Source: Coturnix japonica
Lineage: Eukaryota; Chordata; Aves; Galliformes; Phasianidae
Assembly: GCF_001577835.2 (NCBI RefSeq)
Contig: NC_029536.1
Location: 1,736,001-1,800,000, forward strand
Reading direction: 5' to 3'
Length of the DNA stretch: 64,000 bases
The translations under genes were made by a program, and so were the position numbers. The notes beneath the pieces are model-generated. The model was not told the origin of the DNA and ran no database searches. It saw nothing but the letters and a program-made list of their open reading frames with translations. Shown here piece by piece: positions 47,641 to 59,600 of the stretch (position 1 is its first letter; every line of letters begins with the position of its first letter).

Positions 47641-50600
47641 CAGCCATGGGTCCGGAGCTGCCAGAGGATCGTCGTACCCGGTACTGCCAAACTTGAGCTG
47701 GTGCTGCCAAACTTGAGCTGGTGCAATGGACAGGCACGGAACTGCTTCTATATCTCGGCATCGTGAAGCTTAATCGTATTCCTCCTCCCCCTTCCCCCCA
47801 TATCTATGAAGTCTAGATGTTGAAAGTGAGCGTTTACTCTTTACAGGAAAACTGCGTGTGAAGTATTTGATTCAGGATGTTGGACATCAGAAATAGTGAG
47901 AGTTTCTTTAGCACAAAGAGGGCTTTCAGGTTGGCTGAGTTCAAAAGGGGAGATGGGAGGCAGTGATGAAGGGTGGGTGGAACGACAGGAGAGACCTGAT
48001 CTGCCTGAAACCGTTTCTGACCCTTTCCTATGCAACATGGGGACACGATAAAGGCCTTTTTTTCCCTTTATTAAGGTTACACAAAGTTAGCATTCACATA
48101 AAGTGTATTACTGGCACAGTCACTCAAGCAACAAGGTGTAAATTATGTGGTACGTGTCCAACTATGAAAGGAATAAATAATGGAAATACCTGGTCTGACA
48201 GCCATCTTACTGTGAGCATATGATGCTGTTAGTACATATACTTGCATCAGGTGTTACTTGATGCAGTTCAGATAAAACACAAGGTGACCAGCATGTATTT
48301 TGATGAGTAATGGGAAAGTGGTGCTGGTTTTTCTGTTATCTGCTAACTATATTGTCTGAACTGAATATTAACCAAAGACTGAGTCCTCAAGGTGCAGGAG
48401 AGTTAATTTTTAATATCAAGCCTTTTTATTTCTCTCTGTTTTTGCAGAATAAATAATCCCTTCCATCGTGACTGATAATCTGCTGGCAAATACTGCAAGG
48501 AAATGCTTTTTGGAAGCATCTTCTCCATTAAGATTGTAATTAGGAGAAATCAAATGTCATTTTATAGAGACTTGTGAGCAGTACCACCTTGTGTAATTAG
48601 GATTAGCAAGAAAGGCGTTTGCCTTTAAAGCTCAGGAAGAAGTCAGCATTGGCTCCAAGTCTTGTATGTGAGGCAGTCTATCAACTCTGCTCTGTGCTTC
48701 TGAGGAAGCATGTGACTAAAAGAGGAAGAACAGCTGGGAAGAGTGTTTAAAACAAAGGGAGTTTGTGATTGTAACTTCAAGGCAGTTTGTGAAGGAGTCC
48801 TGAAACTTTAAAAGAACACAGATACAAAAGAACCAGGCCTTGGTAGACAACTTCTGCATGTCCATCTGTGTATATTTAGTTGTGCACAGTTGGCCTGGAA
48901 AAGGAAATGATCACTTCAGGCTCCCCAGTGTATAGCAGGTGCTCTGGTAGCTTTGTAGTTAGGAGGTTTTATGGCATAGATATCCTGTCTCTGCCTCCAT
49001 GCTTCAGTTTCTCTCTGTTATTCTGCTAATGGAAGCTGGTAGGATATCTGTATGTGCTTAAGTTACAAATATGCTCCTCCTGTTTTTAGGAAACAAAGTG
49101 CCCTAAGAAGTTAGGGATGTGAATATGGAATATCTCAAAGGCAGTAAACTCTTAGAAGTCACAATCCCAGTAGGCCAAACTGAAATGTCATGTTAATGAT
49201 GTGATTTATAGCTCAGCTTTTTCTAAGTAAAAGAGCTTGAGTTACACCCTTATGATGTAGTTAGGTAGGTCAATCACAGCTCCTTCACTGAAGCCTGTCA
49301 GCAGCTTAGTGCTGCCAAATGGGAATTGGAACCTACGTCCTTTAATTCAAGGAGTCATGAATTGCCTCCTTCAGTCCTTCAGAAGGAGGGAGTGCTTTAA
49401 CATAGCACTTTAATTTGACAGCTTATCGCTGATCAGTGGTACAGTACAGCGTGTTGTTGATGTTTTCAAGGCTTTTGTGATCAAAATCACTTAGCAATGC
49501 TTCCTTTCCTGCTGTGTAACGATGTGATTTTTATTCTTTTTAACTGCTTGAATGGCATAAGGTATTTTGGAAGCGATTTAGGAGTCTCTTTGCTAATTAT
49601 TCTTCTTGTAAAGCTGAATAAAGCCATTATTTTTCTTCTATTTTCCGGGTGGTTTTGCTAAACCCAAACCAAATGTTAGCTAGATGTTGTCTTGTAGAAA
49701 ATAATCATCGTTTAAAGTCTGGGCAACAGAAGAATAAATACACGATGATTCACTCAACTCGATCTGTCCAGCTGCTCAACAAGAGCAGGCTGTTGAGTAA
49801 TGTGGCAGTGCAGGCAGTGTCATCGTGTCCCCCTCCCCCTGTGTTGCAAGAAGTATGATGAAACATGCTCAGAGTATTTCATAACAGTGCACTTAATGCA
49901 TAACTAATGTAAAAGCTGTGTGCTGCCATATGCCCGTGACGTAGCATGGAGTTATTCCAGGTGAGGTGTGCGTTCCAGCTCCTCAGCAAAGCACCTCTCA
50001 GTGTTGAGCTGTGCACTTTAGATGCTTAAAACTGCAGATTTGCTTTGATTGATAGGAGATTATGTGAACTTCAGGAGCACTTCTGACAGTTGGAGATGAA
50101 CTTCTTAATGTGAGTGACCAAAGTCAGCCTATTTCAGAGCTTAATATTAAAGTGAAAATTAAGAGAGAGGACTGTGGATTTCCTAATTAGTTTGAACACT
50201 TCCTTTCTGTATTTGGAAATAGCAGTTGTGATCCTTGAAATGCCTGAGGTTAAGCCACAGTCTTGACCTGTTTTAGGAGTCTAAAGCCAAATGTTTCAGC
50301 CTTCTGGCCAGTAGTGACAGTGTTCTGCCATGTGCTTTTCTACATTGGACCGTATGGAGCAACCTCTTCTAGATTATCCAAGAAAACAGATTGTAGTGCT
50401 GCTTAATATCAGTGTGGTTTGGTTAGGTGTGTTTAGGTTAATTGGAGGAAAGACAACCCAATGTTATGGTATTACCTCCAAGACAGGCAGTTCCCTGACT
50501 CTTCTTGTTAAATAATTATGAAGTACTACATGTGTAAGAATGGAATGAAGGTATTCCTGGCTTAGCCAAGAGTTGTAGGTGCAAGCTAGCAGAATATCTG

Positions 50601-53600
50601 TGCCACTTTTAAAGGTTTAAAGGTCCGCCTCCATCCCATGCAGATAATCTTCCTCCATCTTTAGATGGTGAAGTTCAGAAAGAGAATAAAAGCTGGTTGT
50701 TGGGGTAGTTATGTCTGGGGATGACTGACTGTTCTATTGGCTGAATCACAACCTTTCAGAGAATGGTTGGTAACCTCTCAGAGCTGAGTGTTAACTGGAT
50801 TTACGTGGCTTTGCTGAAGGCTCTGCTCCTTCTGGCTGTAATCCTTTAGGAATGTTTGGGGTTTTTTTCTGGTCACAGTCCATGGCCCTGCATCTCTATT
50901 TTAATGTATGGTTTTTTTTGAGGGGAGGAAAAGACACAATAAGACTTAGAGATCATTAAGTTGTTCCTATTAGCATTTTTTTGTCCTTTGGACAAAGGTG
51001 TGTTTCAGAAAGCAGTCATTAGTTACCTTACATTCTGTACAGAGACATCTGAAGTGATATTGAAGTGGGTTTTTTTTGTGTGCACTGCCTCTCTCAGATT
51101 TCTGCCCACTGCTGTGCTGTAAATCTAAGAACATTGTAACTATAGCTGTAAATGTGGAAATATATTTGGACTACTGATTGTACTTTAGTAGTTGAAATCC
51201 ATCCAGTCTAATTAATGCTTCCCTCCCCTCCCTCACTGTCTTTCAGCAAACGAGGATTCAGCGTCAGATCCTTTGGAACAGGAACTCACGTGAAACTGCC
51301 AGGACCAGCACCGGACAAGCCAAATGTTTATGATTTCAAAACAACATATGATCAGATGTACAATGATCTGCTTAGGAAAGACAAAGAACTGTATCCCTAT
51401 GGCATGGCCTTAAAAAAAGAAAAAAAAAAATCCAATATGGTTCTCCTCAAAAGGTGTAATTCATTATTTGGCATTATGCACTAGGAATATATAATTACTT
51501 AACTACAAGCTTAAAATGTTTTTAAGTTCATAGGAGGTTTTTTACCAAGGGCCTCTCATAGTCAAGTTACAGTGTACTCATTCAGAACTCTCTTTTGTAG
51601 CATGTTATCATGTTTACCTATTGAAGGAAAGCACACTGAGCCTGTCACAGGTTGTCCATTACCTCCTCAGCACTGTGGGTCATACTTTCCCAGTGCAAAG
51701 ACTGTTCCTGACAGTGGTCATGCCGAGAGCTGCTGCCTCAAGATTAAAGTAGTGTTTAGTTCAAACCCACAGGTAAGGTTTACAATATACTTTCTCTGGG
51801 AGAGAAGATACTTTCATTAAAGAACTCACTCTGTTCAACAAGAGCTACTTGATATGATCTGAACACCAAAAAATTCCTGCAGGATATTTTAAAGCAAGGA
51901 CGTAGGAAAGCACAGTAACATTCTTAATCCTGGGGAGCAGAGGTGATCGGGGTTATGCACACTAAGCCTGATTTTAAAATGGCTGGGTTTTTTTAATTTA
52001 AGAAGGAAGCCCATGTGATTATGTTGCACAATCAGGGCACTTGTTTTAGGTACTCTTTTTTTTTTCCCTGTTTCCCTGTTTGGGGTTTAAATGTGAAAGA
52101 GATCCCTTACCCTAGAGAGACTATCCAATATCCACTGAATTTCGGCTGGAAAAACAGAACCTTCAGAAATCCCTGTTTAAAAAAAGGCTGGGCTGTTTGG
52201 TAAAGCTGTACAGCACAGTGAGTATTGGTCATACATTCAAATACCTTTCTCCATAGTGTTCCACACATATTGTGTCCCTTGCAGAGGGGTATTGATTCTC
52301 TAATGCTCATTAGTGGCTCTTTTTTCAAGAAATACTTAATTAAATGTCCTTTTTTCCCCCCAAATAACAGGACTAGTCATAATTTTAAAATGCAGGACAT
52401 AGTCTGAATGCATCATGTGTATAATATGCATTTTTTTTGTATCCCTCTGCTGATACAAGGAAAGCCTTACAAACACATCTTACTGAGGTATGCCAGATCT
52501 TGATTAAAAATGAATTGCTTCAAAAGAAAATTACCTGAATCGAGCCATAATTTTTATCAGCACCTCATTGCATTCTTTGCTGCTGCTGCACTGTATGTCT
52601 GAATATGGCATTGCTTTCAGAAAACCAGTCTAGTCTCCTCCATTCAGCACCTTTTGGAGTTGCCATGCTTGTTCTTCTCCATGCTGGAGATGATGACTGT
52701 GCTCCCCAAATGTATTTGCAGCTCCCATAATAACCATATACTCCCATAATAACCCAGACCAGGCACGTTCTTGTCATAGAGCCATGGAGTAGCTTTTTGT
52801 GAAGGTATCATGTGGGTTCTCAGTTAAGGTAGATTTTTGTTAGCTTTGGATCATAGAGATGAGAGGCATGCACACATTGCCTGCAGTAAGTGGGGAGGGC
52901 CTGCTCTTCTGAGGGGCTTGGGGTATAATTGACATGGGAAAACTGATGTGTCATTTCTAGGGTTAAGTTCATCCTGTTCTCCAGCCTGCCATGTGTTTTG
53001 AAGTGGTGTGTCTCAGTGAGTGTCAGCTTGTTCCCATACTCCAGTGATGGGGCACAAATTTGAGTGGAGCAATCTCCTTCCAGTTCTGTAGGCCAGCAGG
53101 GATCCAAAGCATGAAGAGCATCAGATACCCAATGAAACTGTGGCTGCAAGGGACTTGGCGTGTTCCCTGTTGGCCAGCCAAGGAGATGGCCCCCTGTTTT
53201 CAGAAGGCTCTGGTCTCAACCAGGAATGAGCTTCTGCAGTTCTGCATCAACCCCACAAACCAAACACAGACTTGGAAAAAATGTTAGGAATTAAGGAAAA
53301 AGCTGGTTTGGTGCATCTCAGTCAAGGATGTAGGATTATTTTTTGACCCAGCAACTCAAAACAATTAGTATTATAGGTGAATGCAGTGTAGATTTTCTCT
53401 GTGAACTCTTATTAGGATGGCCTACAGTATTTCTTGTGCTATTGCTGATGTTGAGTTTTCTTTTGTTTATGGTATCCTTCCTATTCGTAACAAGTGGGAG
53501 CACTTGTCATATACAAACTGCTTTGCCAGTAAATATATGTAGCATTATAGACTCCACTTGGCTGACCCTTAACCCTGGTTTATTCTGCAGTCTTCCTCCT

Positions 53601-56600
53601 GCTTTGCCCTTTGCTGTTTTAACTGCTAAGGTGCATTGTGGTAGAGTATCAGTGGAGGAAAATAGGGGGGGGTCTGAAGCAAGCACAGGCACTTGAATTG
53701 GGGGGAAAAAGTCTGAAACAGGTTCAAGTATGCATGAGATTTTCACAGGGTGCAACTGAAGAAAACTTACATATGTATATCCTGATGGAGTAAGCTGGTA
53801 TGGAGAAGCTAGTTAGTAAGGAGTAGCTTTGTTCTACTTTCTTAGCCTGGTAAGTAAGCAAACAGCTGTAAGACTTCTGATAAAGTTCGTTGAAAGTATA
53901 AAGCAGATTTGCTTTCTGAACTCCAATCTGGACCTTTATTTTCTGGGGCTTTAGTATCAAAAGAATATCTTGAATCTCACTGCTTAGCTGTGTTCTTGAT
54001 GCTTTTCTGCCCTTTTCAGTATACATCCGTGACTTTGACTAATTCAGATTCAGGTAGTTTAAACCCACTCTTCCTGGAGTAAGTTGTCCTGTCTTATCTT
54101 TATTGCCGTTGGTCTAGATAGATGATCTTAGTGATTTTTCCAACCTTTATGATTCCGTGACCTTTTTCTGGCATTAGATTACCATTTTCCTCTTTTATTC
54201 CACTCCTCCTCTGAAGAGACTGATAATTGCATTACAGTTAATTTGTTGTTTTTCTGCAGTTACTTAGTATTTTTTTTTCCTGCTTGGTTCCCTTCTTAAC
54301 TACTCAAACTACTCAAGAGCTCCTTTGGAAATCTGGGAAGCCTCTATATTTTCATTCATTTTGGCTGATGACTGTCTATTTGGCTACTAGATAAAGAAGT
54401 AATCGAATTAGTCGATTGCTGTTTCATTTGATTTGTTTTCCTCTTTCAGTTTGTTAAACATCATACAGCCCAACTTGCTCTCTGAGTCAAGAGACTCGCA
54501 CAGTCTTGTCTGCAGGACAGCATCTACTGGAAGGAAAAATAGGAGGCAGACTTCTGGTTCTTAGTGCCCGATGGCCAATGCACAGTTGATGCTCTTCCTT
54601 TACCCACAGTGGTTTGATATCCCTCTTGCACTCTGAAAACCAAGCATAGTCTTGGTTTTTAACCCCATAAATGATTTTGCAGTGTACACAATATGTGGTT
54701 ATAAAATAGAGAAGTTCCCAATTTATTCACATCGTAATAGAGCTCAAATTAATGTCTGCTTTTTCAAGAAAAAGCATAAGCTAGAAATAGGTGATCATAG
54801 TGTAGCGGTACCAGGAATAAGATCCTTTCTCTTCGCTTCTTAGTTTTCTTACTAATGGGGCAAGCAGAACCAGATTATAGCTGCCATAGGAAATGTGCAG
54901 TGAAAACGAAAGGTGCAGCACAGAGTGGTAAAGACAGCAGGGATTTTCCTTGTACAGTATTTCATCAAACTCAGTTTCAGATCTTACCACTTATCATTTG
55001 CTGATAGGATCTGGGACTTTTACTCTGTAAATTCTGGTTCTCTTATTTTTTTATTATTTTCAACGTGTTTGTAGCTAAGTTGTTTTTACCAGCCACGCTG
55101 GTTATACTTTGTTATCTGTAGTGAAGAAACATGGTACTGGTATCCAAATATTCATGGAATAAGATGATGGCTGTGCTGGTATTGATGGGGGGAGAGCTGC
55201 TGGAAGAGAAGTTGTGAATGTTTTGCTGTAAAACACTTCCAGCTTTATTTTGAATACCATTTATTCATTGCAGAAAGTTTTGCCACTTTAAACTCTAGAA
55301 TGCATAATAATTGAGCAATAATTCATGATATTTCTGGATTGATGAACCTGCCTAATGTATGGAGAATTTATATTGGACCGCTTTCCTGGAGACTGTACAA
55401 AGCAACTGTGAGTTGCAAAGCAGGGAAAGAAACCACTGCATGGACACAGAGGAGGACTAGTGAGCTCTACAGAGCATCTGCATCGTGCTCGTTGAGGCCA
55501 TGCAGCTCACTCTTGAGGATTCCTTTTTTTTCAAGAGTAACTTACTCAAATTCCACTCCAGGTAAGCCCTTCATGCATGTATTTCTCTTACATTTTTGTT
55601 TGCTTTTCGTTCTGAATTTGGAACTGATGAACAGCTGCTGTTCTGGACTGGCATTGCAGTGGTCAGTGGATAAGCTGCTGGATCTCTGTGTGACTGAAGC
55701 CACTGCAGTCTTCTCTTGAACGCGTTGCAGTGTGAGGCTCATTTTCTTTCTTACACATCTTTCAAAGTACTTTAATACTCTTAGTATTAGAGGATGGAGT
55801 GTTTAAACTGGATTTGAACAGTCTGAGAGGTGTGTTTTTGCAAATCTATATGCTTCTGACTGTAAGCCTGTTTCCCCTTCGTCCACCTGCTCATGGCACT
55901 TGCTCATCTTTTGAAGCCTGGCATTAGTTTCTACATCCAAGGAGCATCCAAAAGCAATGTGTGTTACTTAATCACCATCTTCTGTTTCCCCTTGCTTGCC
56001 ACCTGGTCCTGATGTTGACTTCTTTATCCCTTTGTTACACATCCATGTCACCTTGTGGCTCTGTTAGTAGTTGTGAGGAACCTTGCTGAGATGACAGGCC
56101 ATTTCTTAGGTTCTAGCAATTGAAATCAAACTCCACTTGGAATGCTGATTGGATGCTGTGTGTAGCCAGATGTTTGACTGCGCCATCAAACATGCCACAT
56201 CTTTGAAGTCAGGTCTGCCTTTGATATTCTTCTTGTTCTGATGGTCCCTTCAGTAGATCTGTCATATCTCTCCTTCACACCTTTGCTTCCCTTCTTCCCC
56301 TTTGAAGGCTTATTTCTGCCCAGTTTCAACCTCAGATACAGTTTCATCTGTTCGGGGCTGGCAAGTCACTGGTACTATAGGCTAAACTAAGGTATTAGTT
56401 CTCCCAGAGATGTGTGGGCTCATAGCCCTCAGCTTTAGGACTCAGCCAGAATTGAAGTAGCATGGCCACCATGTTATTATTGGACTGGTGGTTATGGACC
56501 AGCTGCTGTGAGCTTGCTCAGCAGGATTTTATCTGCGCAACTTAGAAGTGCTGACCTTTGAAATGTCACTTGCTTTTCATTGCTTACTCATTCCTCTGCA

Positions 56601-59600
56601 AGTCATTAATGTGGGCACCAACATTATCAGAAATATTTAACCCAAATTAGAATTTCTGTGATATTTTGGGATGTAATTTTCAGTTTTTGGACTGTGCGTT
56701 GCACGGTACCACAAAAGACTTAAGAACAAACTCATTTGTACTAAAAATCCTGTTTCCTTGCCAAACGAAAGGCAGTTCATATTCCAGAATGTAGACAGTT
56801 CTTGCAGCAGTAATTACAGCTGCCTGGAAAGCAGAAATGATAGTTCAGGTGCCTTTTTAGTCTTTTATACCCTGTAAAAGTAAGTGGTTCGGCAGGTGGA
56901 AGGAGGTTGGGTAGTTACTCCCTCTAAGCAATTTGCCAAGCAGGCTGAACTATAATGCACCTTCTTCTTAACCCAGATTTTAATAAATAAATTGATATGG
57001 GAAAGACCTGTGGCTGCCATTCATGAGACTTCTGCTCTACTGCTGTTCTTCAGAAAGAAGAATTGCAGTTTCTGAGTATGATGGCAGCTACGTGAAAGTG
57101 AATAATGGCCATGTCAAATCTGTTGGAAGATGTGGAAGCTTTGGCTGTCAGCCATTACTTCAGAGATGGTTTTTCCTAAGTGTATATACATTTTATCAAA
57201 TGGGTTTTACCCAGTTATGTTTAATAGATTGGTCTCTATTTTAGGTGACTGATTACACACTCCAAAATTTTCTGGTTATGCTGCTGATGGGCTTTTTTAT
57301 CAGCTTCTAGAAGTTAACAATGAAACTTATTGATCCTTCAGTCATCAGTAGGGTTTGGTTTTTTTAATCCATAGGTTTTTAACTTAAGACAGTGTATTGG
57401 TTTTCTAAGATTAGTCATCTGTGTGTCTTGATATAACCTTGTTGGCTGCCCTCATACCAAGGAGAGGAAAGGGATGTTTCAGATCATGGCTTTTTTCTTT
57501 TTATGGAGAGTGGAAGGATTGAAACAAGGTAGCTCGGCAGCAGATGCACTGGATTCTTGTTCACTGACTGTCAAGGAAGACTTTCCTCAGTGAGCTGGGA
57601 TGTAGATGTTTACTTACAACCTTCGAAACCTGCATGGTTGGATTCCTCTGAACTTCCTCTCAAGGTATGGAAAATACTTCTGAAAATACCTTGTTCACAT
57701 GCAGTGATTGCTACTATAAAATTCAGCCCTGTTCAGCAACAGTGGTGTAAAATCTGATTCTTAAAACTCAGCATCATATTCTAAAACATCGTAAAGAAGT
57801 AGGCATTAAATTGTTTTGTTGCTTGCTTTTCTTACATGGTGCTGCTTGGTATTCAGGTGATATTTTACAGAGTTCTGAGATAGACGTTCCTTATAAACAT
57901 GCGACTTAGGTGGCCTGAGATGGTGATCGTTCCTGTCTGTCCTTCTCTGAATGTCATGCTATGAGGCTGGACTATTGAAATTTCCCTGCTGATTTAATAG
58001 AGCTTTCTCGTTCCAGCTGGATGCTGAGCTCTGCTGAGCAACAGCTTAATGGGAGCCACAGCTCATCTGGCTGTATCCATCTTTGATTTAGTCCTTCCTA
58101 TTTTTCTGAATTTCTCAGTTGGAATATTGGGGTTTTGTTTTACCTCAAAACTGAGTTGTTAAGCGGGAGGCCTCGTCATGGTAGATGCTAGAGAAGACAC
58201 CCAGTAATAATTAGACTTAAAGTTGATAGCTACTCTTAATTCTTATTACTCTGAGGAAAGCAGCAGCAGCCTTGCACTCTGGCAGACACTGAATATGTCT
58301 GCTGTTGTGTAGTGTTTCAGCCTTTGTCTGATCTTGGGATTTATCCAAACTTCCTGGTCTTTTCTTCTCTAATCTGTTGCTTTTTTGTCAATCTCAAGTA
58401 GGAGCTATCTAAACATAACCCATAATAATCTGTGTGCAGTCTAGTTGCTTTCTGTACCCTGTATTTTGCGTTATGTTTTGTGTTCTAACAATTTGTTTAA
58501 TGCAAATAAAACTCATTTTTTTGCATAACATTCTATAAACTCCTTCAGTGGTTTAAAAAGAAGCTCATTTACAGCCAGTGCTTCCTTGTAATTTTGTCTT
58601 ATTTCTGAGGTTTGTTTCCTCTTAGTGTCCTCTTGTGGCTTTACCTGGGAAGTGTATCTGACATAAAACACTGATGGCTGGAAGAGATGGCAAGTCGAAC
58701 ACAGGGTGACGTGTAGATGGCTCTTCATGTTTAACAAGGGAAGGAAGTTCTTGGTTATGAGAAGTCAGATCTGATGCACTGGGTTCTTTTAGTGCAGATG
58801 ATGTACTGCTCTTTCAGGTGCTGACAGTCCACGTCAGTGTATCAGGGGGATTCATCTTGGTATGTAGTTCTTCAGGGAATCTACCATCTCTTATTCAGGA
58901 ACAATTCTTTTTCAAGTACTGTCTGCCCTTCAGAGACACGTATCACCTTCCTACTAAGTTCTGCTGTTTGGTTTAAAGAAGAGAATGCCTTGACTGCCTC
59001 TGATTCTTCATGGATAGACTAGAATTTCTAAAAGCAATCTTATTTTCCTTAAAAAAAATAATAGCTTCCAAAATGGAGCTTGGAATAACTTGTTACCAAA
59101 GATGGCTGCACAGAGATTGAGCCTGTTGTTCACATGCAGAGATGGGGAGATAGCACTAATGTTTGAATCACAGTAAATGAGATACAATGTGCTGACTTTT
59201 ACCTGAGCTCATGACAAGAATGAAGCTGGGTTATGACTATGCATTGAGAACAGTCAGATCAGGTCCCCCTGCCTGCTGAAAGGATGCTGTGCTGTTAGTT
59301 TGTGCTTTTTTTCTCCAATGAAAAATAGATTTCAGACCACCAAAAATGAAAGCGTCATGAATCTTAACTGCTTATTTCCATCTCCTTATATAGGCAGATG
59401 GACCCTTTCATGGCGTAGCTGTAAGTTGGCAGTGGAAAACTCGACTGTGTGAAGCAGCAAGCTTTGCTGTGTGGGTTTTCTGGATATGCGTAATTCTGTC
59501 TCCATGCTCAGGAAAGCTTAGAGGACAGATGCCAGCGGAATCTTATCCTAGAAATGGAGAAAGGGAAAAAAAAGAACTGAGATAAGTGTGTAGGATGTTG

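Noticed and set aside
47035-47766. A 243-codon plus-strand open frame over the SSU72 promoter.
   Set aside because: It is in a different frame from SSU72 exon 1, lies in a CpG island and has no domain.
52722-52754. Two copies of CTCCCATAATAACC.
   Set aside because: It is a short local duplication in an intron with no further structure.
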